Below are positions 1-10,426 of a stretch of 64,000 nucleotides of DNA, piece after piece (positions within the stretch are counted from its first letter, which is position 1; each line of letters begins with the position of its first letter). Origin of the DNA: [Mycoplasma] gypis (GTDB lineage: Bacteria > Bacillota_I > Bacilli_A > Mycoplasmatales > Metamycoplasmataceae); assembly GCF_016924775.1 (NCBI RefSeq), contig NZ_JAFFTD010000001.1, forward strand, positions 242,001-306,000, read 5' to 3'. Under the pieces are notes generated by a model. The model saw nothing but the letters and a program-made list of their open reading frames with translations. It had not been told where the DNA came from and did not search any database. Position numbers and translations under genes: made by a program.

Positions 1-1024
1 AGTCTTTGATGAAATTAAAAAACTTTATGAAGAAGAAGGATATGGAAATAACTTTTCTGAATCTCTTAAAGATCGTATAAATCGTCGTAAATACATAAAA
101 TTAGTTAATATGCTACACAGTCTTTCGTTATCAGCAACAATGCAGGGTTTTGTTTTTGGAGATGACGTTGAAACAAACACATTTTTCACTCATATTAATA
201 ATGAAAACAAAGAAGAAGAAATCTTTTGTAATTTAACCAAAACTGATTACAATGCAATTGTTCAAAGATATAAAACTCTTGAAAGAGAAGAAAGAAAAAA
301 ACAACAACTAGAAAAAAATGGTGAAATTGAAGAAATATTTGATTTTGAAAGAGAAATTTACGAATATGACTTAGAAAAAATCGATGCTAAATATTTCCGT
401 GAAAAATATGCTACAAAATTAAGCCGTTTTTTCGATGAAAATCATTTTAATAATAATTCAGAATTAAATGATAGAAATCCCGATGGTACTTTCAAACATA
501 ATGCTAAACGTCAAGAATGATTAGAAATTGTTACTGATTATATTAAAGGTACTGAAAAATATTGAGCTTCTTTAAGTGATGAAGACCGCAAAATTTACGA
601 AGACATTTTAAGCGAAATAACAAAAGGCGAATTGTTATTTACTGAAGATATTGAAATGCTGAAAAGTGAGTATTTAAATACAAAAATTAATAAAAATGTT
701 AATTTAGTTTTACAAGAAGCAAAAATAACTCTAGCTAAAGAAATAGCAGAATTATTCTCAGAACGTGAAAAATATTATACAAAGGAAGATGATAAAGAAT
801 ATTTCGATACCGATTTTATCAGTATATTTTCAAAAATCCGTGATGAAATTAAAAATAATTTAAAACATAATGTTTTATACACAAACATGTACGATGAAGA
901 AGAATTTAAAAATTTCAAAGGCGATATTCGAAGAATTCTTTTAGCAAAAATTGAACAAAAAATCCGTGATTTTATTTGAGACGGGGATGTAAATAAATTT
1001 TTATCAAAGATTAAACCTGAATAA
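1..1024 (+). CDS. C-terminal part of an unrecognised large protein
   Basis: The reading frame is already open at base 2 and ends with TAA at 1022-1024, giving 340 visible residues with TGA read as Trp. The protein is hydrophilic, strongly charged and mostly helical, with Glu/Lys-rich stretches and no membrane segment or signal. No catalytic motif is visible, so no function is assigned. The charge pattern would suit the helical C-terminal region of a large ATP-dependent enzyme such as a restriction or helicase subunit, but that is a guess. It is convergent with the RNase HIII gene and shares a bidirectional terminator with it. Confidence 0.75.
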
Positions 1025-1055
1025 TAAAAAAATGCAGAATAATCTGCATTTTTAT
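1025..1055. terminator. Bidirectional rho-independent terminator
   Basis: The arms ATGCAGA and TCTGCAT surround a 4-base loop and are flanked by an A-run on the left and a T-run on the right. The element can therefore end the plus-strand gene and the convergent RNase HIII gene. Confidence 0.85.
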
Positions 1056-1073
1056 TTTCATTAATTTGTATTT

Positions 1074-1739
1074 TTAAATTTTAGGTTCAATAATTTGGGA
1101 TGTAGTTTTAAAGTTTGTTTTTGCAACTTCATCTAAAACCTCTGCTCCAAATTTTTTTATTAATTCTTTACCAAAGTCAATAATTTTACTTGATGCTCCA
1201 AGTGGAAATTGAACTCCATATTTTGCATTTTGTTGTTGCATATAATCAAGTAAAAAGTAACGAGCAAGAATTGATGCTACTCCAACGCTAAGTATTTTAT
1301 CTTCAGCTTTTGTTTCGAAAAGGGTATTGTGTCTTGGGATTTGAAAATCTAAATTTAATTTTAATAATTTAGATTCATAACCCTTAATACTATTCAATGT
1401 TGAAAATTGATCAATAAATGCTTGTTTGTCAATTTTTTGTTGTAAATTATTAATATTTTTGTAGTGATAGAGTAATTTTATTTCATTAACATTTAAAAAA
1501 TTGGTTAATCGATTATTGCCTTTTTGAGTCAGAATAGTTTTTGAATAAAAAACCAATTTTTGTAATTCTTGAGCAATTTTAATAATTTTTGTATCACTAA
1601 TTTTTTTAGAGTCTCTAACACCTAAATCTAAAATTTTTTGGTAATTTTGTTTGGGAATATAAGCCGCAACAAAAACGATGGGACTAAAATAATCTCCAAC
1701 ACCTGTTTCGTCACAACCTATAAAATCACTATTCATCAT
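1074..1739 (-). CDS. rnhC: Ribonuclease HIII (catalytic domain only)
   Basis: A 221-residue RNase H type 2 enzyme expected to cut the RNA strand of RNA-DNA hybrids. The N-terminus has the family signature GCDETGVGDYFSP (about residues 8-20), with the conserved Asp-Glu pair, followed by a DSKKI segment and a distal region VGVASILARY that fits the catalytic core. The YFSP/YFGP variant points to HIII rather than HII. Typical HIII proteins carry an N-terminal TBP-like substrate-binding domain; here the catalytic signature begins almost at the start codon, so that domain is absent. The gene overlaps the end of the upstream HAD gene by 11 bases and is probably co-transcribed with it. Confidence 0.85.
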   Translation of the reverse strand: MMNSDFIGCDETGVGDYFSPIVFVAAYIPKQNYQKILDLGVRDSKKISDTKIIKIAQELQKLVFYSKTILTQKGNNRLTNFLNVNEIKLLYHYKNINNLQQKIDKQAFIDQFSTLNSIKGYESKLLKLNLDFQIPRHNTLFETKAEDKILSVGVASILARYFLLDYMQQQNAKYGVQFPLGASSKIIDFGKELIKKFGAEVLDEVAKTNFKTTSQIIEPKI

Positions 1740-2673
1740 AGAAATGATCTGCCTTAACTAGTTGAATTCTTTCTTTATCTAATTCTTTGTGAAATTTTTT
1801 AGCTCTCTTGATATATTTTTCTGGGTTGTCAAGGAATTTTTCAATGAAGTAACCAACAGCCCCTTCTTTATTTGTTTCTTCAACTGTTTCAGAAGCAAGC
1901 GATTTAATATATTGTTCAGCATTAGCAGGAGCTACTCCAACATTACAGATTTCAAACATACTTGCATCATTGAACGAATCTCCAAAAGCAATGGTGTCAT
2001 TTACATCAATGTCGTAATATCTAAGCATTAAAGAAACAACTTTTGATTTTGTTACTCCAATCGAAGTAATATCGAAAACAGGAGTTAAACCTTCACCTTT
2101 TGATCATGAAGAAAATTCCCCAAGATCTCCGTAACGTTTTTTTAGATATGAAAGTAATTCAACAACGTTTGTAGTTGGTTTAACATCAAAAACAATTCCA
2201 GTTGGTTTAAGTGGTAATTTTGTAAGTTCAATGTTTTCTCTAAATTTTGTTGCTGTGTTGAAGTTGAAAACTTTTTCAAGTGCTTCATCACGGTGCATAA
2301 GCTGTACTCAGTCAGGTCCTTCAATTGCATAATTGGAAATTTCTTTTTTAACTTTTTCATCTCCAAGAATGTATAAAGCCTCATTTAAATCGATATATGA
2401 AATTGTAGGGATGAAGAAAGGTTCAAGGGGTGAGTGGATGTGGGCTCCGTTATAGTTACCAACGATTGCATTTAAACCTAAACGATCATAAATTGGTTTT
2501 GTACTTCTTCAAGGGCGACCGGTAATGATAGAAACAATATGTCCTTCTTTAACCGCTCTTTTAATTTGTTCTTCAGTTTTTGGGTGAATTGTTTGTTTTG
2601 CACTATCGGCAAGAAGAGTACCATCTAAATCTACTGCAAATAGAAATCTTCTTTGTGTTGAACGTCTGTTCAT
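1729..2673 (-). CDS. Cof-type HAD-superfamily hydrolase
   Basis: A 314-residue cytoplasmic HAD phosphatase of subfamily IIB (Cof/YidA type). Motif I is DLDGTLL near residue 19, with the two catalytic aspartates. Motif II is the ITGR segment, and motif IV is GDSFNDASMF in the C-terminal part, followed by the usual VGVAPANA region. The middle carries the C2-type cap. Members remove phosphate from sugar phosphates, nucleotides or flavin/pyridoxal cofactors; the substrate cannot be read from sequence. ATG at 2671-2673 follows an AGAGAGG ribosome site and a good promoter. It is divergent from parE. Confidence 0.88.
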
Positions 2674-2710
2674 TTATATCCTCTCTTTGAATGATTTAAT
2701 AAATTATTTG

Positions 2711-2739
2711 ATAATATAATTTTAACTGAAAAAAAGCAA
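2711..2739 (-). promoter_or_regulatory. Promoter of HAD-rnhC unit
   Basis: On the minus strand TTGCTT (2739-2734) is followed by a 17-base spacer and TATTAT (2716-2711). Spacing and sequence fit a vegetative sigma factor site. Confidence 0.6.
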
Positions 2740-2790
2740 TATTAAATAATTGCTTTTGCAATGATATAAATTTTTTCTGAATACATAGAG

Positions 2791-2803
2791 TATAATAATT
2801 ATT
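2791..2803 (+). promoter_or_regulatory. -10 box placing the parE start at or near the RNA 5' end
   Basis: A perfect TATAAT (2791-2796) lies only 7 bases before the parE ATG. Transcription would start at about the A of ATG, so the message would be leaderless. No ribosome-binding sequence and no clear -35 box are present. Confidence 0.6.
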
Positions 2804-4729
2804 ATGTCAAATCACGAATATGAATCAAAAGATTTAAAAGTTTTAAAAGGATTAGAACCAGTCAGAAAAAGACCAGGAATGTACATTGGTTCAACTGATA
2901 TAAATGGTTTACACCATCTTGTTTGAGAAATTGTTGATAACTCTATTGATGAATCGCTTGCAGGTTTTGCTACTGAAATTACTGTTACATTACACGAGGA
3001 CCAATCAATTAGTGTTGAAGATAATGGACGGGGAATTCCTATTGATTTTCGCAAAGAATTCAACAAGACTGGAGTTGAATTAGTTTTTACTGAGCTTCAT
3101 GCTGGGGGAAAATTTGATGACAGTGTTTACAAAACTAGTGGAGGATTGCACGGAGTAGGTTCAACTGTTGTTAATGCTTTAAGTAGCAAACTTGAAGTTG
3201 AAGTGTATAAAAACAATGCAATTTGATTAACTGAGTTTTGTCAAGATAAGATAATTCAAAAAACTCACAATATTGGTAAAACCACAAAAAATGGAACAAA
3301 AGTTCATTTTTGACCAGATCCTACAATCTTTAAAAAAGTTAAATTTAACTCACAAACAATTATAGAAAAACTTCGTGAAGCCAGTTTTTTAATCAGCAAT
3401 TTAAAAATTGTTTTTAAAGATTTTGCTAACGATGCTGAATATGTTTTTGAAAATAAAGATGGGCTAAAAGAATATGTTCGTTTTATTAATGATACAAAAG
3501 ATGAAATCAGCCAAATTATTTATTTTAAAGGTGTTGTTAAAGGGATTGAAACTGAAATTGCCTTGCAATATACCGATAGCTACTCGGAAACAATTCAATC
3601 TTTTGTTAATAACATTAAAACTAGAGATGGTGGAACTCACGAAACCGCTTTTAAAACCGCTTTAACAAAAACTATCAACGAATTTGCACAAGAAAAAAAT
3701 TTCTTAAAAAATAAAACAACTTTTGACGGAAATGATGTCCGTGAAGGATTAACTGCAATCATTAATCTAAAAGTTCCAGAAACAATTCTTGAATTTGTAG
3801 GTCAAACTAAAGATAAATTAGGAACTCCTGAAGGGCGTGAAGCAGTTGATGAAGTTTTAAGCAGTAATTTAAAAGTTTATTTAAATGAAAATCGTAGTGA
3901 TGCTGAAAAGATTATTAATAAAATAAAAAAAGCTTTTGACGCTCGTACTGCCGCCCGTAATGCCCGTAATGAAGTAAGAAAAGTTAAAGATAAGTTACAA
4001 AACAAAAAAATTATCAGTGGTAAGCTTACTCCAGCTCAATCAAAAAATCCTACCGAAAAAGAATTATTCTTAGTTGAAGGGGACTCAGCTGGTGGTTCAG
4101 CAAAACAAGGTCGTGATTCTAAAACACAAGCAATTCTGCCTTTGAAAGGTAAAGTTGTTAACTCCGAAAAAGAAAAATTAATTGATATTCTAAAAAATGA
4201 AGAATTTGCAACAATTATCAATATTTTAGGTACTGGTGTTGGTGAAGATTTTAATCTAAAAAATCTTCAATACAACAAAATTATTATCATGACTGATGCT
4301 GATACGGATGGGGCACATATTCAAATCTTGCTTTTAACATTTTTCTTTAGACATATGAAACCTTTAATTGAAAATGGTCATGTTTATATTGCATTGCCCC
4401 CACTATACAAAATTTCAGGGAAACTAAAGCAACAAAATACGGTTGAATATGCTTGAACTGAAGATGAATTAAGAAGCGTAACTGAAAAATTCAGTTCTTA
4501 TAATATTCAACGTTATAAAGGTCTTGGAGAAATGAATGCTGATCAGTTATGAGAAACAACAATGGACCCACATACACGAACTTTAATTCGCGTTTCACTT
4601 GCTGATGCTGTTTTAGCTGAACGCCGTGTATCAGTATTTATGGGTAAAAACGCTGAACCAAGAAAAAAATGAATCGAAGATAATATTGATTTTTCACTTG
4701 AAGACGACTATAAAATTGATAAAAAATAG
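2804..4729 (+). CDS. parE: DNA topoisomerase IV subunit B (ParE)
   Basis: A 641-residue ATPase subunit of topoisomerase IV, which decatenates daughter chromosomes together with ParC. The GHKL ATP site is visible: E42 and VDNSIDE (about 44-50), the DNGRGIP motif and [15 protein letters not shown]. The Toprim half has [14 protein letters not shown] (about 425) and DADTDGAH (about 500). The form [11 protein letters not shown] before EGDSAGG and the adjacent ParC-type partner favour ParE over GyrB. It ends 6 bases before parC and is surely co-transcribed with it. Translation probably starts without a leader. Confidence 0.93.
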
Positions 4730-4735
4730 GTAATT

Positions 4736-7345
4736 ATGGCAAAAAAACAACAAGAAGAAATTATTGAAAAAATTATTAATGAATCGTTAGATATTATTAT
4801 GTCTAACGGTTTTAGTCGTTATTCAAAATATATTATTCAACAACGTGCTCTACCTGATGCCCGTGACGGACTAAAACCAGTACAACGTAGAATTCTTTTT
4901 TCAATGTGAGAAATGTCACTAACAAATGATAAGCCTTTTAAAAAATCGGCTCGTGTTGTTGGGGATGTTATTGGTCGTTTCCACCCACATGGAGACTCAA
5001 GTATTTATGAAGCTTTAATTAGAATGAGTCAAGAATGAAAAATGGCTCTTCCCGTTGTTGAAATGCACGGGAATAAGGGGTCGATTGATGATGACCCTGC
5101 CGCAGCAATGCGTTATACTGAAACAAGACTTGAAAAAATTGCCTTACCACTGATTGGTGAAATTGATAAAAAGATTGTTCCGTTTGCACCTAACTTTGAT
5201 GATTCTGAATATGAACCAGTTGTTTTGCCAACACTTTTCCCTAATTTATTAGCGAATGGAGCAAAAGGGATTGCTGAAGGTTATGCAACTGAAATTCCAC
5301 CGCATAATTTAAAAGAATTACTACAAGCTTGTGTGTTTATAATTCAAAATCCAGCAGCAAGCGACGAAGAATTACTAAAAATTATCAAAGGTCCTGATTT
5401 CCCAACGGGGGGAATAATTTCTGATTTAGAAGGGTTCAAAGAAGCATTTAAAACTGGTAAAGGTCGTGTTTCAATATATTCAAAAACTAATCTAATTAAA
5501 AATAAAAATGATGAAGTAGAAGCAATAGAGGTTACAGAAATACCTTATTCAGTTGTTAAAATTGAGCTTATCAAACAAATTGATAATTTAATTTTTACCA
5601 AAGCAATTAACGGAATTAAAGAAGTAAGAGATCAGTCATCTCGTAACGGTATTTCTATTTATATTGAGTTAGAAAAAGATGTTAATGCCGAAGCAATTTT
5701 AAATTATTTATTCCAAAAAACAGATTTAAGAAAATATTACAACTACAACATGGTTTCGATTTGCAATAATGCTCCAAAATTACAAGGAATAAAACCATTA
5801 TTAAACATTTTCTTGGATCATCTTGACCAAATCAAAACTCTTTCGTTGCGTTATGATTTTGAAAAATTATCACGTCGTTTAGAAATTGTTGAAGGACTGA
5901 TTCGTGTTTCGGAGATAAGTGATGCAGTTATTAAGACGATTCGTGAATCAGATAATTCTAAAAAAGGTGTTATTGAAGCTTTAATCAAAGTTTTCAACTT
6001 TACTGAATTACAAGCAACTGCCATTGCGGAATTAAGATTATATAAATTATCAAGAATGGACCAAGAAGAATATCGTGCCGAAAAATATGATTTAGAATCA
6101 AAAATTGCACGCATTAGTCTACTCTTAAACAATAGAGATGAATTTAAAAAATACTTAATTTCAATCCTTGAAGATATTTCGACTCAATATGCTATTCCAA
6201 GAAGAAGTTTAATTTCACATGAAAAAATTGAAACTGAGCTTGATATTAAAGACCTTGCTAAAAATGAAGATTTTTATGTTTTTGTCTCAGTTGATGGGTA
6301 TATTAAAAGGGTTTCACAAAAAATTTATAATCTCAACAATTTTTCAACCTTCAATTTAAAAGATAATGACACTTTACAATTTTTCCAAGAAGTTAATTCA
6401 CTTTCAAAACTTTTATTCTTTACTAGTCAAGGTAATTACTTTACTATTGATGCATTCAATATTAAAGAAAACAACTGAAAAGACATTGGTAATCACTTAG
6501 GTGACTATGTAAGATTAGATAATAATGAAAAAATTATTAAAGTAATAAATATTGAAAACCTTGAAGTTGACGGCTTAGTTTTATTAGTTTCAAAACAAGG
6601 TTTAGCCAAAAAGATTGATTTAAGAGAACTAAGCAATCAGTCATCACGGCGTTTAAGTGCAATAAAATTAAAACAAAAAGATGATGAAGTTGTTACAGCT
6701 CAACTGACAAACGAAACAAATAAAGTTTTTGTTTTATTAAATAACGGTTTATATCAATATTTTGATCAAGAAGCAATTCCGGTTTATAGTCTTAAAGCAA
6801 GTGGAATTCAAATGACAAAATTAAGTGATGCTCAAATTTTTAAAGTTCTTTGTGTTAATGAAAATGATTCCATCAACTTAGTTAACAGTCTTGGAGAATT
6901 TAAAAAAATTAATTTAAGCGAAGTTAGCGAAGTTAAGCGTCAAAACCAACCAAAAATACTTTACCTTAAACTAAAAAACAAAGATTTTGAAATTATTGAT
7001 GTCTCAAAACACACAAAATTATCAAGATTTTGATATGTTGATCAAGAAAATATCTTGAATCAGTTTAATACTGAATCATTGTCGGTAACATCACCAAAAG
7101 ACAAATTTAGCTTAACAAAAATCAGTTTAAAAAATGGTCGTTTTATTAGTGATTTTGTTTTAAGACAAAACGATCATGCGCCTAAAATGCAAAATATTGA
7201 TAAAAACGAAAATAATGACGTAAACAAAGAAAAACCAAATTCTGAGCCAAAGAATAAAACAAAATCAGGCGGGGATGATTGATTGAATTTTGATGATTTG
7301 TTTGCAAAAGCTAACACACTTAAAAAAAATAATGACAAAAAATAA
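4736..7345 (+). CDS. parC: DNA topoisomerase IV subunit A (ParC)
   Basis: An 869-residue cleavage-religation subunit of topoisomerase IV. The N-terminus has the [13 protein letters not shown] motif and the quinolone-resistance-determining region [12 protein letters not shown], with the usual drug-sensitive Ser and Glu in place. The active-site tyrosine is in [11 protein letters not shown] (about Tyr127). [11 protein letters not shown] is the ParC form. The C-terminal third is the DNA-wrapping beta-pinwheel, followed by a charged low-complexity tail rich in Asn, Lys and Glu. It lies immediately downstream of parE. Confidence 0.93.
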
Positions 7346-7421
7346 TAATTTAGCAATATTAATAATTTAAAAAATTGTTATAATTACATTTATTAAAATT
7401 ATCTTGTAAGGAGGATTGTTC

Positions 7422-7538
7422 ATGCGTATTGAAATTAGACAAAGAAATAAACTTAGAGCTGAAAAAAGAGCTAAAAAACTAGCTAAAGAACACGCTCGTG
7501 AATTAAGAAGAGCAGCAAGACTACAAGAAAGCAAATAA
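7422..7538 (+). CDS. Small highly basic helical peptide (38 aa)
   Basis: ATG at 7422 follows a near-perfect ribosome site, AAGGAGG, 7 bases upstream. The ORF encodes 38 residues, about half of them Arg, Lys or Glu, starting MRIEIRQRNKLRAEKRAKK, and predicted as one continuous basic helix. Its length and charge recall small ribosomal or RNA-binding proteins, but it does not read as S21, L34 or L36 and I do not recognise it. The strong ribosome site and its position two bases before the next gene suggest it is translated. It may be an RNA-binding peptide or a leader peptide for the membrane protein. Confidence 0.65.
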   Translation: MRIEIRQRNKLRAEKRAKKLAKEHARELRRAARLQESK

Positions 7539-7540
7539 TT

Positions 7541-8269
7541 ATGGAAATGTTTAAAGAACTTAATCTAAATAAATTAAAAAAATTAAATGTTGTTTCCTTG
7601 ATTACAATCAACATTAATTTATTTTTAGTGTTCATTTTGTCTTTGGTAACAAGAATTAGATTAAGTGGTGATATAGTAACAGCAATTTTATCGTTATTAA
7701 ATTACATTGTTTTAGCCTTTTTTATCGTTTTTGAAGTTATAAAAATTAAAAAAACATTACTTTGAAAAAAATGAGAATTATATTTAGTTAAATCCTTTTT
7801 AGGAATATTAATTATTTATTTTTTCATTAAAATTATTGGCTTAGTCTTGACAATGTTGAGTGTATCTGGTACTTATTTTTCAGCGATTTTAGGTATTTTA
7901 AATAGTTTAATGGCATTAAATTTTATTAACGCTTTATTATTTATGACTTTAGTAGCAGGAATGGGATGATTTATTTTTAAACAATTTAAAAATAAAAAAG
8001 TTGTTTATGATTTATCGAAAAATAGCGAAAAATCACTTGATTTAGTTCATGCTGTTTATATTGCTGTTATTTTTGGAATTATGTCAACATTTGCATTAAA
8101 TAAATTTATAGTTGCTTCAATATCATTCCATAATTATATTTATATTTATAATTGAGGTGAAATTACATTTGTTTTAGCTTTAATTATTACAAACGTAGTT
8201 TATTTAGTTTTCAATAAAAATACTTTATTTGACAAACAAAAAATAAATTTAGAAGAAATGATTAATTAA
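7541..8269 (+). CDS. Polytopic membrane protein, unknown function
   Basis: A 242-residue protein with about six hydrophobic segments separated by short Lys-rich loops. The N-terminal 20 residues are cytoplasmic and basic, and the C-terminus is charged. No transporter signature is visible. It starts two bases after the small basic peptide gene and has no ribosome site of its own beyond that gene's 3' end, so translation is probably coupled. A hairpin terminator follows directly. Confidence 0.75.
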
Positions 8270-8280
8270 AATAATATTAA

Positions 8281-8303
8281 AAATCACCGCTGGTGATTTT
8301 TTT
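8281..8303 (+). terminator. Rho-independent terminator
   Basis: AAATCACC and GGTGATTT form an 8-bp stem with a 3-base loop, followed by seven T residues; it closes the parE-parC-membrane protein segment. Confidence 0.85.
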
Positions 8304-8346
8304 AATTGTTTATAATAAGTTTATTAATTTAGGAAGCGAGATTAAA

Positions 8347-9894
8347 ATGAATAATAAAAAAACATTTTATGTAACAACACCAATTTATTATCCAAATGGA
8401 AAATTACATATTGGTCACTTTTTTACAACAACAATAGCGCAAACCTTGGTAAATTACAAAAAATTAAATAATTATGACACATTTTTTGTAACAGGGATTG
8501 ATGAGCATGGGCAAAAAATTGCAAAATCTGCCGCCAAAGATAATCTTAAACCACAAGAATATGTTGATTTAAGAACAATAGAATTTAAAAAACTTTGAAA
8601 AGATGTTGATATTGAATACGATTTCTTTTCAAGAACAACTTCACCTAAACACCAACTAACAATTCAAAAAATATTTAACAAAATGCTTGAAAAAGGTCTT
8701 ATTTATTTAGGACACTACAAAGGTCTTTATTCAATTAGTGATGAAGAATATTTAACACCAACTCAAGCGATTGAAAAAGATGGAAAATATTATCATCCAA
8801 CTTCAAATCATGAATTAGTTGAAGTAGAAGAAGAGACTTACTTTTTTGAAATGTCAAAATTCGGACCTTGAATTGCTAGTCTTTATGAACAAAATCCTGA
8901 ATTGATTAGTTCTGAAAAAGTCAAAAATGAATTGCTTAATAATTTTATAAATAAAGGTTTAGAAGATTTAAGTGTTACAAGAATTAGTTTTGATTGGGGA
9001 ATTGAAGTTAATGTTCCTTCAAAATTCAAACATGTTATTTATGTTTGATTAGATGCCTTATTTAATTATTTAACTGCTTTAAATTATTTAGAAGAAAATG
9101 ATGAAAATTATCAAAAATATTGAAAAAATGGTGATGAAATCATCCATGTTGTCGGGAAAGAAATTACTCGTTTCCATTGTATTTACTGACCAATCTTTTT
9201 ACACAGCTTAGATCTAAGAATGCCAACCAAGATTTTAACTCATGGTTGAATTGTTACACCTGAAGGCAAAATGTCGAAATCAAAAGGTAATACAATTGAT
9301 CCATATGACTTAATTAATAATTATGGTGTCGAAGAAACCAAATATTTCTTCATGTCTCAAATTAGCTTGAATAATGATGGTGTTTTCGAAAAACAAGCTT
9401 TCATTAATAATTTAAATGCTGACCTTTCAAATAATTTCGGAAATTTATTAAACCGTAGTGTTGCAATGTTAAATCAGTCATTTCCACAAGGAATTGTATA
9501 TCAAGAAAATGATTTAGAAAAAATTGATCAAGAAGTTTATACAAGGATTTCAGCTTCCTTAAAAGAATATCAACAAAATTTTGATAATTTTGAAATTGAT
9601 AAAGCGCTAAAAGTTGCAATTGCACTTTCAAAAAATCTAAACTTATACATTGATCAAACCACACCGTGAAAATTAAAAGAAGATTTAAAACGTCTTAACG
9701 TAGTTTTATCCACACTTTTAAATGGAATTTATGCAGTTAATGTCATGTTAAGCGTTGTATTAAACAAAAAGTCAAAAAGAGTTAATGAATTCTTAAAACA
9801 AGAAGTTATTTCATTTGAATTAATTGAAAAACGAGACAAATTTGATCATAAAGCATGTAAAATTGATGAAATTTTATTTGCTAGAATTAAATAG
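8347..9894 (+). CDS. metG: Methionyl-tRNA synthetase
   Basis: A 515-residue class I aminoacyl-tRNA synthetase that charges tRNA-Met and is needed for initiation. The HIGH signature is in YYPNGKLHIGHFF (about residues 15-26), and KMSKSKGN is near residue 308. There is no Cys4 zinc knuckle in the connective peptide, and the protein ends after the anticodon-binding helices without the C-terminal tRNA-binding extension, the short bacterial form. ATG at 8347 was chosen because the protein reads as the family N-terminus from there; an upstream in-frame ATG at 8293 lies in the terminator T-run. Its own terminator follows. Confidence 0.93.
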
Positions 9895-9899
9895 CAACT

Positions 9900-9923
9900 A
9901 ACAAGCCTTGGCTTGTTTTTTTA
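9900..9923 (+). terminator. Rho-independent terminator after metG
   Basis: AACAAGCC and GGCTTGTT pair around TT and run into a seven-T tract. Confidence 0.88.
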
Positions 9924-9997
9924 TTTTAAAATAAATATAAAAAACTCTTAAAAAGAACAAAAAAAATAAAACGCAAACAAAATAATTATTTTTTATT

Positions 9998-10025
9998 TTG
10001 TATTTTTTTAAAAATTTATTATAAT
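9998..10025 (+). promoter_or_regulatory. Candidate promoter of a short transcript upstream of oppA
   Basis: TTGTAT (9998-10003), a 16-base spacer and TATAAT (10020-10025). It lies about 400 bases upstream of oppA, with a strong hairpin in between, so it may drive a separate RNA of about 320 bases. Confidence 0.5.
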
Positions 10026-10045
10026 TTTATTCGAAAGGGAAAAAC

Positions 10046-10228
10046 GTGAATACATCTTTACATACAGTGAAAATGAATATTGACAATCACATGTTTAAGA
10101 ATACATGTGGTGTTTTCCTTTCAAATTTTGATTTTATTATTAAGGGCATTTGCAGCAGTTTTAAAAGTACAAATAATTGCTTCAACAATGTCGAATCAAA
10201 TATTTGAGCGGAATATACACTTAATTAA
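10046..10228 (+). CDS. Possible 60-codon ORF in the metG-oppA interval
   Basis: GTG at 10046 sits 6 bases after GAAAGGG, and the frame stays open for 60 codons to TAA at 10226. The peptide would have four cysteines, unusual for a mycoplasma cytoplasmic protein, and matches nothing I know. It contains the inverted repeat CACATGT...ACATGTG (10088-10109). The opposite strand is also open here for about 56 codons, so a decayed remnant of another gene or a non-coding RNA is equally plausible. The rest of the interval to 10426 holds only AT-rich sequence and the hairpin listed separately. Confidence 0.3.
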
Positions 10229-10311
10229 AATAAAATCAAAATTTAATTGTTAAACTTTTTTAAGTTAATAAAACTTACAAAGTTGTTCATTTTAAGAATA
10301 ATAATAATTAA

Positions 10312-10357
10312 AACTAGCAATTAACTTTTGATATATAAAGTTGATTGCTAGTTTTTA
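10312..10357 (+). terminator. 17-bp hairpin with T-run upstream of oppA
   Basis: AACTAGCAATTAACTTT (10312-10328) pairs with 10337-10353 over 17 positions with a single G-T wobble and an 8-base loop, then runs into TTTTTATTT. It can end the short transcript starting near 10033, or act as an attenuator in a long oppA leader. Confidence 0.75.
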
Positions 10358-10426
10358 TTTATTTTATTAATTTATATAAGTTTAACAATACATTTAAAAA
10401 AATATTATTAAAGGAAATACTTTAAA

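Noticed and set aside
1-1024. Naming the partial first gene as a type I restriction subunit
   Set aside because: The visible part is charged helix without any motif that would prove it.
3474-3665. Second forward frame inside parE
   Set aside because: It overlaps well-conserved parE codons in another frame and has no start context.
4036-4221. Minus-strand open frames within parE, parC and other genes
   Set aside because: They are shadows of conserved coding sequence on the other strand, without ribosome sites or family motifs.
2804-7345. Calling this pair gyrB-gyrA
   Set aside because: [11 protein letters not shown] before EGDSAGG and [11 protein letters not shown] around the active Tyr are the ParE/ParC forms, and the spacing fits parEC.
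9925-10426. A CRISPR array or tRNA cluster in the metG-oppA gap
   Set aside because: There are no regular repeats and no cloverleaf; only one inverted repeat and one hairpin are present.
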